Origin: Geosiphon pyriformis
Taxonomy: Eukaryota > Glomeromycota > Glomeromycetes > Archaeosporales > Geosiphonaceae
Assembly (NCBI GenBank): GCA_016748015.1
Contig: JAAOMT010000710.1
Span: 103,808-153,157 of the forward strand
Reading direction: 5' to 3'
DNA length: 49,350 nt
Part shown: one piece after another, positions 10,401-21,125 of the stretch
Layout: every line of letters starts with the position of its first letter
Position numbering within the stretch: the first letter of the stretch is position 1
Position numbers and translations under genes: made by a program
The notes under the pieces: generated by a model
What the model was told of the DNA's origin: nothing
What the model saw: only the letters and a program-made list of their open reading frames with translations
The model's database searches: none

Positions 10401-10639
10401 TTGGAACAGTTGTTAAGCTATAGTGTAAATATGATCTGGTATTTCCATTTTTCTTGGTTGCTTTTGTTGCATGTACTGTGTCTTTATATACTCTTTTGTT
10501 TGTTCAATTTGATGTGTTTGATTCAATAACTATGATTGGTTCCAGATCTTGTAGAATCTCATCTGGTTGGACTAGTATTTTTTGTACTCCCAGTTGTGGA
10601 ATGTTATTGGTAGATGATGATACTGTCTGGTAATATTGT

Positions 10640-11720
10640 TTTAGTTAATCATTATGTGCTGTTTTGACTAAGATTTTGTTGTCCCATCTTAATTTATAAG
10701 CTTCATTTCTAAGAATTTCTTCTATGTGAAATGGTCCGTTCCATTTGGGGTCAAATTTTTTATTCCATTGTTTTTCTGCTTTGGTACAATGTAAAAGTAC
10801 TTTGTCTCCAATCTTGAATTCAACTGGTTTATCTGGTAGTTGGCTATTGTGTCTTTCTTTTTGTTTCTCTTGTAACTTTTGAATGTTATTAGCTGCTTTC
10901 CATTGTCTGTTTTCTAGTGTTTCTATTAAGTCATATGTTCTTCTCAACAATGTTTCTTGGAAATTGGCTTCTGTTATTGGTTTAGTTGGATATGTATTGA
11001 CTTCTATCTCAACTGGTAATGTTGCTGTTCTACCATATACTAATTCAAATAGTATTGCTTATGTAGTGTCTTGCTTCATTGTCCAATAAGCAAATAGTAC
11101 TGATAGTATAACCAAATCCCATTTATCCTGGTTTTCCTGACTGATCTTAGCAATTGCTTCACACAGTGTTCTATTAAATCTTTCTACTAATCCATTGGTT
11201 TATGGATGATATGGTAATAATAATGGTCTTTTTATTTCAAATCTTTGACTTAATTCTGTCAATGTTCTGTTTATAAAATGAGTTTCTTGATCTGATAGTA
11301 GTTCTTTTGGACATCCATATTGACAAATCAAATCTTGATAAACAAATTCAGCAACTGATTTTGCATCTGCTCTTTGAATGGCTTTTGCTTCTGGCCATTT
11401 AGTGAGATAGTCCATGACTACTGCAATATATCTGTTGCCTCTGCTAGTAATTTTTAATGGCTCTACTAAGTTAATTCCAATGCAATCAAATGGTTGTCTC
11501 ACTTTGATTGGCCTTAATGGTTCCCTGGGTCTTGTTCCTTCTCTCCTCTGGCAAGCATCACAATTTTGGACATATTGAATGATGTCTGGATACATTGATG
11601 GCCAATAGTATCTTTTTCTAGTTCTTTCCATGGTTGCTTCTTTATAAAAATGTCCTGCTGTTAAATCTGAATGCATGTTGAATAATATTGTCTCTTTCTC
11701 TGGTTGGTTAATCTGAATTT
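10640..11720 (-). pseudogene. Element C integrase (nearly complete)
   Basis: From 11676 downwards the HHCC zinc domain (TAGHFYKEAT, VQNCDACQRR) is followed by the core domain and a C-terminal part (KIGDKVLLHCTKAE, FDPKWNGPFHIEEIL) typical of the GPY/F-type end of gypsy integrases. The first catalytic Asp is Asn (IGINLVEPL; D and B have IGID or IEID). The second Asp (DQETHFIN) and the Glu (VERFNRTL) are kept. A TAA replaces Gln in YHP*TNGLVER, and another replaces Gln in DTT*AILFELVYGR. Integration activity is therefore lost. Confidence 0.85.
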
Positions 11721-11929
11721 CTTCTGTTCTTTTGATAAAGTATGTTTTGATGGTTGATAAAATATTTTGATTGTTGTTTTATGTTCTTTTGTTCTTTTTG
11801 AGATAATTTCTCATTAAACAGTTGGGTATTTAAATAATGTTGGAGTTGTTAGTATTTTTGTATATTCATCTTTTACTATATTTTTGGGTTGAAATGGTTT
11901 TAAATTTGTCTTATTTGTGACAAACTGTT

Positions 11930-12360
11930 GGCATTTCCATTGTCTTTTCCCTTTTTATAATGTACTGTATAATTGAATAGTGAGAGTTCTATTTTCTATC
12001 TGGCATGGTAATCATCTTCAAATTCTTGCTTCTGAATTGAAGTCAATCCTTTGTAATCAGTATATATATCAAACTTTTGGCTTAAGTATTCTCTCCACTT
12101 AATGACAGCCCAATAGATTGCTAAATATTCCAGTGCTGGTGTTCCATAGTTTTTTTTGGCTGGACTTAAGCTTCTACTGGCATAAGCTACTGAATGTTCT
12201 CTTCCATCTGGTCTTTTCTGTGATAGTACTGCTTCCAATGCTTCACCTGATGCATTAGTAGTGATAATGAATGGCTTGCTATAATTCAGATAGATCAGTA
12301 TTGAAGCCTGAATAAGCTTTCTTCTTAGTGTATTAAAAGCTTTTTGCTGTGTTTCTGTCT
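11930..12360 (-). pseudogene. Element C RNase H
   Basis: Its 80-codon open core (11996-12238) reads SQKRPDGREHSVAYASRSL, ALEYLAIYWAV and YTDYKGLTS. The first acidic residue, in TTNASGEA, is Asn rather than Asp. It joins RT upstream and is followed by a frameshift before integrase. Confidence 0.8.
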
Positions 12361-13340
12361 ATTTATATTTGGTGTTCTTTGCTTGGAGCTGATGTAGTGG
12401 TTGAGCTATTTTAGAAAAGTCTTTGATAAAATGGTGGTAGTATCCAGCAAATCCCAAGAATGCTCTCAATTTTGTAATATTATTTGGTACTAAAAAGTTT
12501 TTTACAATCGCAATTTTGTCTGGATCTGTTTTGATTCCATTTTTGTTCACCACATGTCCCAAAAACTTGAGCTCAGTTTTTCCAAAGAAACATTTGGTTG
12601 TGTTTAGTTTCAATCCAGCTCTTCTTAATCTTTCGAACACTTGTTGGAGATGATGTAAATGATCATTAAATGTTTTTGAGAACACATTGGTGTCATCTAA
12701 GTATATGACTACTGATTTCTATAGTAATACAGTATAGACAATTTCCATGAGTCATTGGAATGTTGCTGGAGCATTTATTAAGCCAAATGGCATAACTTCA
12801 AATTCAAAGTTCCCTTCTTTTGTTGTGAATGCTGTCTTTTCTTTGTCAGCTAAATCCATAGTTACTTGCCAGTAACTACTGTTTAGATCTAATGTTGAGA
12901 ACCATTTATTTCCTCCAAAGGCTTCAAATAGTTCTTGAATTTTTGGAGTTGGATAGCTATCACCTTTGGTTACTCTATTTAGTTTTCAATAATCCACACA
13001 GAACTGGATCTTTCTATTCTTCTTCTGAACTAGTACTACTGGTGACGATTATAGACTTATTGATGGTTGAATTAGCTTATTGTCAAGCATTTAATTGATT
13101 TCCTAATGAATAATCTCATGGCTGGCTGGTGGTACTCTGTACACTCTTTGTTTAATTGACATTGCATCTTCAGTTTTGATCTAATGCTAGATGATGTTGG
13201 TGCGGCCAAATTTATTTTTGCTTGCAAAGATGTCATTAAAATTGCTGAGTAACATCTTTAGTTACATTTGTTGAAGTGGGTCTAGATTCCCCATATTTAT
13301 CTGTTTCAATTGTTCTGGTTGGAGCAGATAACATTCACTT
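12359..13340 (-). pseudogene. Element C reverse transcriptase
   Basis: RT motifs on the minus strand include MPFGLINAPATFQ, VVIYLDDTNVFSKTF (catalytic YLDD intact), LKFLGHVVNKNGIKTDPDKI and LRAFLGFAGYYHHFIKDFS. One open stretch covers 12359-12685. Upstream motifs (FCVDY, LDLNSSYWQVTMD) are readable with a few stops. The reading frame differs by one from dUTPase, which implies an indel between about 12685 and 13344. Confidence 0.85.
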
Positions 13341-13343
13341 TGT

Positions 13344-13640
13344 CTATATATAGTCTGTGATATAATATTCACAAAGCTGTGAAAAGTCTGAAATGTGGTT
13401 CAGTAATTGCTCCTCAACTTTAGTGGTTAAATATCCAATGATGGTTCTCTTTGGTATTTCGATGACATTTTTCATTGTGTTGTAGATGGGAATTTTTATA
13501 TTTTTGGGGTTCTTGGCTGATATGTAGAGATTAGTAAGTCCAATCTCTCCTGATTCACAAATAGTAGCTTCTGCTTCAAACAACTGAGCTTAATTCTTTA
13601 CTTCTCTTTTTATGGCTAACATATATTGATTATATGGTAA
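13344..13640 (-). pseudogene. Element C beta-rich spacer before RT
   Basis: The spacer is open at 13344-13583, with FEAEATICESGEIGLTNLYI and IPKRTIIGYLTTKVEEQL. It lies in the same frame as the dUTPase ORF, and a TAA at about 13591 separates them. It corresponds to B 6600-6890. It is probably a structural part of the polyprotein. Confidence 0.5.
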
Positions 13641-13652
13641 AATAGAAATTGT

Positions 13653-14330
13653 TTAACAGTTTGAGATAATTTCTCCTTTGTCAATAACCTCTTTTTCCAC
13701 CATATTAACTAGTATATCTATTCTATTTATTGATCCGAATCTCTGTATCTTTCTAGCTGTGATCCCTAATTCTTTTCTGTTTCCCACTGACACTAACTGA
13801 GCTACTTTCACCAGAGGTAGGAATATTGTCTGTGCTATCTTTTTGTTTGGATCTATGGTATATGTTTTTTCTGAGTCATTTTGTAGCATAGTAATGATAT
13901 TTTCTATGTATTTTGTGTCAATTATTCCTCCTCTGATGTTGATTCCTCTTTTTGCTAAACTACTCCTGGATGCTAATTGAACCATAGTTGTTGCTGGAAT
14001 TTCCAGTGCTATTTTCAAATCAATGCAAGTGCATAAATGTGGTTCTAATTTGATGGAATCTTTCTCCAAATATCTCAGATCAAATCCTGCATCAGTATCA
14101 TGCATGCATTTAGACATGATATCTTCATTATTATCACTGAACCATTTTAGTTCTTGTTCCTTGGTGAAGTTGGGCAGTGCAATATATTGTTCAGAGTTTG
14201 AATTGAAGTTTGAATCTGGGTTAAAATCATTGTTGTTCTGAATGAAGCTAGAACCATTATTTTTATCATTATTGTCAGAGTTTGAATTGGGATTGAAAAT
14301 CAATTCCAATTCTGACGCACAGCTGCTCAT
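13653..14330 (-). pseudogene. Element C dUTPase domain (best preserved copy)
   Basis: This is an open stretch of 225 codons. The first ~65 residues are Asn/Ser-rich, then a dUTPase fold follows. Motif 1 is DTDAGFDLRY (about residue 80), motif 2 SRSSLAKRG (about 118), motif 3 GGIIDTKY (with the catalytic Asp), motif 4 KKIAQTIFLPLVKVAQL and motif 5 RKIQRFGS. The domain as seen here would hydrolyse dUTP to dUMP and pyrophosphate. It sits between the cysteine-rich linker and RT. The motif 5 Gly (usually GFGS) is Arg, so activity of this copy is uncertain. Confidence 0.88.
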
Positions 14331-14399
14331 TGGTTCGTCTTCCTCTGGAATTGTGTAGATTATGCATAGTAGTGGATTGTAAATGAGGTCATACTCATT

Positions 14400-15422
14400 A
14401 CAATATTGAAAGTCACAGGAAATTAAACAATAGTCACATAGTCAAGTGTTGATTTCTTCCAACCATTGCTCTTATTTCTCTTTAGTGGATGCTAATTCCT
14501 GATAATGTTTGTGGAATTCTTCTGGATTTAGAAGATATATAACTGGTTTTGGGTCCCAGTCTAATTCTATGGGTTCAGGTGGATTATCTTTAATTGTTTT
14601 TATTTCTTCTGGTGATGCTCCTTTAATTTTGGCGAGTGCCATTCACCAGATTTTGTTATCATTATGTAGACATCTATCTAAACGTTTGATGGCTTATCTC
14701 TAGGCAGCATCTATGGGCATTCTTTTTCTCACCCAGTCACTTATGAGAATCATGTATTGACACAATTTGTTGTACGTTCCTTCTTACCCAAAAATGTTAT
14801 TCCACATTCTTTTGTCCAGAAGAGTTTTTCTACAAGCTAAGCATGGTTTATTGTCCCATTTTTCAACCCATTTTGGTCTTCCAAAGTGTTCAATGATGCA
14901 TAGACGGCAGTAGAATTTTGTTGCCGAAGTGTATTCCTCATCATTACTACAACAAGCATCTATTGATGACAATTTCTTGCCACAATCAACACATACCAGT
15001 TTTGGGTGGCAATAAGCAGATCGTTGGGGTGTAAGATAGGAATTATAAGTGGGGTTGCTGTTAGGTGTTGGTTCTTCTTCCTTTTTTTTTCCTTTTTCCT
15101 TTTTGTTTTCCTTCCATTCCCAGTTTATTAATTCTTCCTGGTCATTGTCAATTTCCCAGACTTGGTTGGCTTTCCAGATAAGTTCTTCTTTCTGTTTTCC
15201 TTTGCTGTTGTCATTCCATGAAAGTACTGGCAGCAGCTTGTTGTGTTTGGAATTGGCCCAGGAAACTTGGTAGGCTTCCCAAATAGGTTTCATCTCTTCT
15301 TCCTTGAATTCGATAAGTGGGGTTGTCAAGTTGGTGGTCTTGAAATGGCCACACATGACTGGTACACGTGTGTATTGACCATTCTGGCTGAGCTGTAATT
15401 CTTGCATATTCCAGTTGAGCAC
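14400..15422 (-). pseudogene. Element C cysteine-rich linker
   Basis: The ORF at 14784-15422 carries a very charged Lys/Glu segment (KENKKEKGKKKEEEP). It then has Cys pairs: CVDCGKKLSS, ACCSNDEEY, CRLCIIEHF and CLACRKTLL. These are spaced like a multi-zinc module. A TAA follows, then the fragment 14400-14780 with WDPKPVIYLLNPEEF. No known family was recognised. The same module is present in B and D, so it belongs to the element. Confidence 0.6.
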
Positions 15423-15429
15423 AGCATTT

Positions 15430-15890
15430 GTCTTGACTAACCAGTCATTACCAACTAATGCTTAGTATTGAGTTGCTTTTATCACTAGGACTTTGATGGG
15501 AATGATGATACTATTGTTAAAAGGGAAGTCATTAATCTTACCAATGGGAGTCTTGGTTACTCCATTGGTGGTTATAATTCTGGCATTGGCAGTGCAATCA
15601 ACTCAGTAACTTAATTGGTCCATGAGTTGTCTTGTAATAATGCTGCCAGTTGATTCACTATCTAGAATCAGTTTGATAGCATGGCCATCAACTTTTGTGT
15701 CAGTATACATGGCGGTGATCAGTTTGGTGTCAAGAACAGCTCCACTAAATAATGGTGTGGTTGATGGTTCTTTAAGTTGAAATAGAAAGATGACATCTAA
15801 GGATTTGTTTTCGGTGATAGTAGCTAGTGGAATGTTACTGGTGAGTAATTGTTTTTGGTTGGTTTCTGGATTATTGGATGGCACGTCTTT
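15430..15890 (-). pseudogene. Element C aspartic protease
   Basis: The open part at 15603-15884 contains PLFSGAVLDTKLITAMYTD and LILDSESTGSIITRQLMDQL. This places the catalytic Asp in LDS(E/G)STG. The Gly after DS is Glu, which probably damages the active site. A TAG for Gln or Trp follows DQLSY. The remaining strands continue to about 15430 (WLVKTNAVLNW), in the same frame as the cysteine-rich linker. Confidence 0.75.
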
Positions 15891-15899
15891 TGGAATAAC

Positions 15900-18030
15900 C
15901 AGAAAACTTAAATAGTTCTGGAAATTCGGGTTTTGGGTGTACCCGGTGCCTGAATTTTGTTGTCAAAATCCTGCTGGTTGTGTGGAAAAACTGAGGATCA
16001 GTTGGTGGACTACTATTGACAATTTCCAGCTTTGTTGGGTTAATCTTGGCCTTTGGGTTCTGTTTTGAGGTAAGTTCTGTGGCAGTATTTGAATTTGTTG
16101 GGGCTGATAGATTATCTGAGGCTGCAGTTGATAAATGGATTGTGATTATGGCTGATAAATTGCTGGTATTGTTGGCTGATAAATTGGCATTTGATATATC
16201 AGTAGTTAATAAAGTGGCTGCTATGTCATAGATAAGTAATTCTGATAATATGGCTCTGAGTTTGGAGGATTATTCAGAATTTGAAACTGGTGATTGGGGT
16301 TTTGATATTGATTTTCCAATCATTGGTTATTTAAGCAATAACAGCAATCGATTTGTAGGTGTCCTTGTTTACCACAATAATGGCAAACACGCATTTCCTG
16401 TTGCCACTGTTGATTGGTCAACAATGATGAACATAACTGATTCTAAAAATGATTTGTGTTTCCAGAATTATTGCATCATTGTGGTGGTTAATAAATTGCA
16501 CAATTGTCAGCTAAGTACCTTTCAAGCTTCTGATTAATTGAATCACTGAATTGTTTCAATTTGGAATCCAATTCAAATGATCCATTCATTACTAAATTAA
16601 CAGCTTAGGCATAATTAGCTTCAAGTTCAGCAGCTTCAAAATCTCTGGCATTGGTGACAGCTGCTTGTAGATTAACAGGATGTATTGGATGTATGTGTTG
16701 CAAAATGCTACTATATAATTTGCGAATAAATTAATTTAGGATCTGGGCCACTGTGAAATAATTGGCGTTGATGGCTTAAATCTGGTGCAGATTCCTGTGG
16801 AAGCATCTTAAGTAAGTGGTAACTGCTTCTGTTTCTCCTTGTTTAATGGTGGTGAAGATATTTGCCAGCCTGTTAATGCTGTTATTATTACTGAAGTATC
16901 TCAAGAACTCAGTTTTGAATGTATTGAAATCTTGAGGTTTGTTGACCAAGCTTTAGTACTATGAGTTGGCCATGTTCTAAAGAAAATATGGAATGGCTTG
17001 CATGGCTCTGGTGTCATTCCATCTATTAGCCACGATGACTTTTTCTATGTCATTCAGCCATACTTAGGTGTCATCTTCTTTGCTGGTGAATTTTTTGATT
17101 TTGGCAATTGGTGCATATGTCATTTGTTGTGGCTGTTAAAACAGCTGCTGTGGTTGTTAAGATGGTTGATGTAGTTGTTGGAAGGGTTGTTGAAGTGGCT
17201 GATCGATGATAATTATTGGAGGTAAGTTTTGCTGCTTAATTGTTTCGGAGTTTGTATTGTTCGGATTTGGCAGATTTTAAAAATTCGGAGTTTCAATTTC
17301 TGAGTTTTCAGTGATTGAGTTCTAGTAAATAAATTCTTGATCTTCAGATTTTTTTTCCTCTTCTTTTTGTTCTCCTTCTGATTCCATTACTTCTCAGGAA
17401 CTCGTGGTTCCAAAATCTGGTTAAGGTAGCAGAGATCAAAATCCTGATGGCATTGGCAATCATGACTTAAATCCTTCGAAATACGTGCTGTATGGTCCTA
17501 GGAGATCTTCTTTCCTTTGTTTACTGTGAAATATGAATTGTCCAAAGGTTGACATCACATTTGATGTGGCTGCGCCTGCTGATGTAATATTGATGACACT
17601 TTCGGGTGTATAATGGTATGAGATTAGTTGGTAATTCAACTTTTGTTTTCTTCCAAGTGGATGGTTGTATTCTTTGAGATATTACTGCTGGCATTTGTAG
17701 TTTTCCTTTGCCTTTGTTTGCATAGGTAATTGGATATCTTTGTTGAGTGTGAATTTCAATTTCTTTATTGATTTCAGTGAGGATTGCTGTAAAATTATAG
17801 TTTGCTGGTAGACTAGTATTCTGGATTAATTTATTGTAGAAGTTTCCTCTGACCAAGTCAGTTTCTATGGGTACTCTTAGCAAATATGAGATTCTCTCAT
17901 TGACGTAGAAATTGAAAGCTGATTCTGCTGATAAGTGATTGTTGGTTAATCCTAAATGCTGACAGTAGTGTTGGAATAAGAATTTTGCAAATCCTAAATA
18001 GTTTGTTCTTGTTTCTTCAGATTCTGCCAC
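15900..18030 (-). pseudogene. Element C gag
   Basis: The N-terminal domain is open from 18030 to 17521 (HLGLTNNHLSAESAFNFYVNER and SLPANYNFTAIL). The capsid-like middle (about 17100-16500) is stop-rich. The zinc knuckle at 16344-16385 is intact as C-x2-C-x4-H-x4-C (CHYCGKQGHLQIDC). A clear example of transition damage is near 16965, where an expected LWYQS reads S*Y*S: TGG became TAG and CAA became TAA. Confidence 0.8.
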
Positions 18031-18066
18031 TGTTTGAATGGGTATTGTTGATGCTAGTTCTCTGTA

Positions 18067-18093
18067 GAATTATACTTCACAGAAAACACCAAA
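18067..18093 (-). promoter_or_regulatory. Element C primer-binding region
   Basis: On the minus strand tttggtgttttctgtgaagt directly follows the 5' LTR end and matches the same place in D and B. See the B entry for the tRNA argument. Confidence 0.5.
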
Positions 18094-18935
18094 TGTTATA
18101 GGTGATTATTTGGGGTCTCAAAGCAAATAACAAATTCATAACTTGGTGCTTAATTGATATAAATGCTTGGGGATATCTGAAGGTGTTGTTTTATTTGAAG
18201 GTTTTGTTGTGGAGTTTTTTGTATAATGAACAGAGATTCAACAGTAATGTAGTTGGTTGTTGAGTTGTTTTCTCAATTTTTGTCTTCAGCTTGGTGGCTG
18301 GTTTATTCTGACAGTTATGCTCTTTTGGTAAGCTATCTGTTAATATATATAATTCTACTCTTATTTCTGGGTCTTTTACCAGGTTGTCTATGATGTCAAT
18401 TACTTAGTGCTTTAATCCTTAATCAATTAGTATACAACAATAAAATCAAAGAAAAGAAAAAAAAGAAAATAAAAGAAAAATAAAGAAATGAGCCAAGGCA
18501 ATGTACAAATTAATATTCGTCAATAGCCATAATCAAGAGCTATTGTTCCAGTGGAGTTAAGTAGCAATTACTATCAACATAAAATATTGATAGTGGAGAG
18601 TGGATTGAAATAACAAATAATTATTTATTGATATTAGTGATGTGAAAGATTTCTAACTAATGGATCTCTTTCTACTTCTAGCACTACTACTATATATACA
18701 TAATTTGGGTTCTATGAAATTGCTCACATTCTCAAGTGATGTGCTATAATTTCTCAAGCAATGCTCACATTGCTGAGCAATGTGTCATATCTTCTAAACA
18801 TTGCTCCACATTGCTGAGCAATGTGCCATGATTTCTAACATTGCTCCACATTGTTGAACAATGTGCTCATGTGCTAACTACTATTTGCTTATTGGTCTAC
18901 TATTTTTTATATTTGTTTTCTTTTTATGAGTAACA
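18094..18935 (-). repeat. Element C 5' LTR (842 bp)
   Basis: On the minus strand it begins TGTTACTCATAAAAAG and ends CACCTATAACA. Three near-identical 17-bp palindromes of the form ACATTGCTnAGCAATGT lie in U3 (18767-18783, 18808-18824, 18848-18864, the last with changes). The two hairpins lie at 18521-18545 and 18570-18594. The length equals the LTRs of D. Confidence 0.85.
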
Positions 18936-18939
18936 ACAG

Positions 18940-19560
18940 GATGAATAGGATTTGTTTATACCATCAGTATTATTTGCTTATCAGACAATAAAGCAAGACA
19001 TTACACAAGCAACACCATTTGAATTAGTATATGGTAGAACAGCAACATTACCAGTTGAGATAGAAGTCAAAACATATCCAACAGAACTAATAACAAAGGA
19101 GAATTTCCAAAAAACATTATTAAGAAGAACATATAACTTAATGGAGACATTAGAAAACACATGATGAAAAGCAGCTAATAACATACAAAAGTTACAAAAA
19201 AAACAAAAAAAAAAACATGATAACCAATTATTAGAGAAACCAGTTGAATTCAAGATTGAAGACAAAGTATTTTTATATTATATCAAAGTAAAAAAACAAT
19301 GGAGTGGAAAATTTGACCCCAAATGGGACAAACTATTTCATATAGAAGAAATTCTTAGAAATAGAGTTTATAAATTAAGGTTAAACAACAAAAGCTTAAC
19401 CAAAGCAACACATGGTAATCGACTGAAACAATATTACCATATAGCATCATCATTCACCAGTAATATTCCACAATTAGGAGTACAAAGAATACTAGTCAAA
19501 CCAAATGAGATTCTATAAGATCTAAAACCAATTATAATTATTGAACCAAACACATAAAAT
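18940..19560 (+). pseudogene. Element B integrase, second part
   Basis: The reading resumes after element C with DLFIPSVLFAYQTIKQDIT and FELVYGRTATLPVEIEV, open at 18952-19164. The C-terminal part includes KIEDKVFLYYIKVKKQW and FDPKWDKLFHIEEIL. The contiguous copy in C (SVLFAY, then ELVYGRTATLPVEIEV) shows both halves belong together. One TGA replaces the Trp of ENTxxKAANN. Confidence 0.85.
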
Positions 19561-19726
19561 TGAACAACCAAAGAGTATATAAAGACATGGTATATGCGAC
19601 AAAAAACAGCAAAAAAAGGAGATTACTGACAACATTCACTCACTAACACAACAACTCTTTTAACTAATCCAACAACAGAAAATAGAAATTACAATCAACC
19701 AATAAACTATCAAATACACAAACACC

Positions 19727-20245
19727 ATGAAAGAAATACAAGATAAAATATGGAGAAAAACAGGAAACACTGTTAACAAAATAATTGAAAAAGTAAAATT
19801 GGCAATAGAAACACAACCAAAAGTAACTCAATATCAAGAACTAACTATAGAAACTTGAAATTGGTAGAGACAACAATTTCCAAAAAACTTTTGTTACTTT
19901 TATTTGGAACAACACTTGAACATTCAAAACTTGTATATAGATAAAACAAAACAATTATTTAACACTACAATACTGCAACAATTGGAACAATTTGTGAGAG
20001 AGAACAATTTGATTACACAAGCAAAAGCCATTTATTGGCTATATACTGGATTTCAAGATTGACCAGAAATCTTACTCAATCCAAAAATAGACTCCATTAC
20101 CATTAACCAAATAGAAAAAATATTCAATGCTTAATTCGAAGACTTACAAAACAAGATAACATAAGTAATTCTTAAAAAAAAAGTTCAAGAAATTCTCAAA
20201 GATGAAGAATTAGAATTAAAAGATTTCAATGGAACTCAATATTAA
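19727..20245 (+). pseudogene. Element B 3' ORF, 172 codons after integrase
   Basis: From ATG 19727 to TAA 20243-20245 one frame runs 172 codons with four internal stops. Two are TGA, one of them clearly in a Trp position (FQD*PEI), and two are TAA in likely Gln positions (FNA*FED, KIT*VIL). The product is helical-looking, rich in Gln, Ile, Lys and Asn, with YLEQHLNIQNLYIDK and QQLEQFVREN, and ends KDFNGTQY. Pieces match C and A at the same position. It overlaps no other domain and is unrelated to integrase by eye. The function is unknown. An accessory or late protein made from the 3' end of the genome is one possibility. Confidence 0.6.
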
Positions 20246-20329
20246 AAAAGAAGAAATAATATTACTCATAGAATATAGGAAGTATATATTAACATAAATT
20301 AGCCAATCAGAAGTAACTGTAGTAAATGT

Positions 20330-20500
20330 AGAATTCTAGGATTCCTCTTAGAAAAATTGCAGAATTCCAAAAATTTCAGGATTCTCATACAAAGAATTGC
20401 AGAATTCCAGAATTCCAGAATTCCTCTCAAAGAAATTACAGGATTCCAGGAATTGCAGGATTCCAAAAATTCCAGGATTCCTGGTATAAAAAATTGAGGA
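20330..20500 (+). repeat. GGATTCC/GAATTCC half-site cluster in U3 of element B
   Basis: About ten copies of (c)agaattcc or (c)aggattcc occur in 170 bp, in both orientations and often as GGAATTCC-like palindromes. The position matches the palindrome array of the C LTR, although the motif is different. Confidence 0.7.
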
Positions 20501-20643
20501 ATTGAGGAATCTTGATTATGTATATATAGCAGTAGAGTTAAAAGTAGAAAAGACAGAATTGCTTAATTTAGATTTAATTTAAACAACCTTCCAAAATTCA
20601 CAAATATTAATAAATAATTATCTAATATCTCAATCCACTCTTT

Positions 20644-20717
20644 ACTATCAACACTTCATGTTGATAGTCTCAAATACTTAACCATGCTGGAACAATAGCT
20701 CTTGATCACAGCTATTG
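20644..20717 (+). promoter_or_regulatory. Two conserved LTR hairpins (element B)
   Basis: ACTATCAACA-cttca-TGTTGATAGT (20644-20668) is a perfect 10-bp stem. CAATAGCT-cttgatcac-AGCTATTG (20693-20717) is a perfect 8-bp stem. Both are shared with C and, decayed, with D. Confidence 0.6.
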
Positions 20718-21125
20718 ATGGGATACTATCTAGTATTGCCTTAGCTTATTTTTATTTGTTTTATTTTATTTTCTTTTGTTATTTCTTTTGTTTTATTAAC
20801 TTGATTATAAAGATTTACATGCAGAAGTACTAATGTCAGGATATAGCATTGGTAAAAGACTCAGAAATAAGGATAGACACTCAAGATTGAGAATATCTTA
20901 TCAGGAGGATTACTGGCCATTATGCTGAAAAAAAAATTGATAAAACTGTGGTTTTGGAAAGCTATGGATAAAACTATTAGTTAAATCTCTGTTCATTATA
21001 CAAAGAACTCTACAACAACACCTTCAGATCAACCAAACCTTCAGATATTAACACCAGAATATTAATTAAGCACCAAGTTATGAGTTTGTTATTTGATTTG
21101 AGACTCCAAGTAAACACCTGTAACA

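Larger units (their letters stand above)
9117..18935 (-). mobile_element. Element C: full-length dUTPase-bearing LTR retrotransposon inserted in B
   Basis: This is a 9.8-kb element read on the minus strand and bounded by two LTRs, with the same domain order as B. Flanking bases are ccag (9113-9116) and acag (18936-18939), a slightly decayed target duplication. Joining the flanks restores B's integrase. C keeps more catalytic residues than B or D (YLDD in RT, canonical dUTPase motifs), so it is the best-preserved copy here. It still has stops and frameshifts and a truncated 3' LTR. Confidence 0.9.
1803..21125 (+). mobile_element. Element B: dUTPase-bearing LTR retrotransposon, interrupted by element C
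   Basis: The order is 5' LTR remnant, PBS region, gag, protease, cysteine-rich linker, dUTPase, RT, RNase H, first part of integrase, then element C (9117-18935), then the rest of integrase, 3' ORF, PPT and 3' LTR. Without C it measures about 9.5 kb, plus the roughly 0.6 kb of 5' LTR cut off by element A. All reading frames are broken by stops and small indels. Pol from dUTPase to RNase H (5497-8229) is in one frame apart from stops, consistent with a single polyprotein. B is non-autonomous as it stands. Confidence 0.9.
20260..21125 (+). repeat. Element B 3' LTR (866 bp)
   Basis: It begins TATTACTCATAG (TG decayed to TA) after the polypurine tract aaaaaagaagaaa and ends CACCTGTAACA. U3 (about 20330-20500) contains a cluster of GAATTCC / GGATTCC half-sites. 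The two hairpins lie at 20644-20668 and 20693-20717. Its last ~246 bp match the B 5' LTR remnant. Confidence 0.85.

Noticed and set aside
10883-11089. Plus-strand frame inside element C
   Set aside because: It is antisense to integrase; the minus strand has the domain signature.
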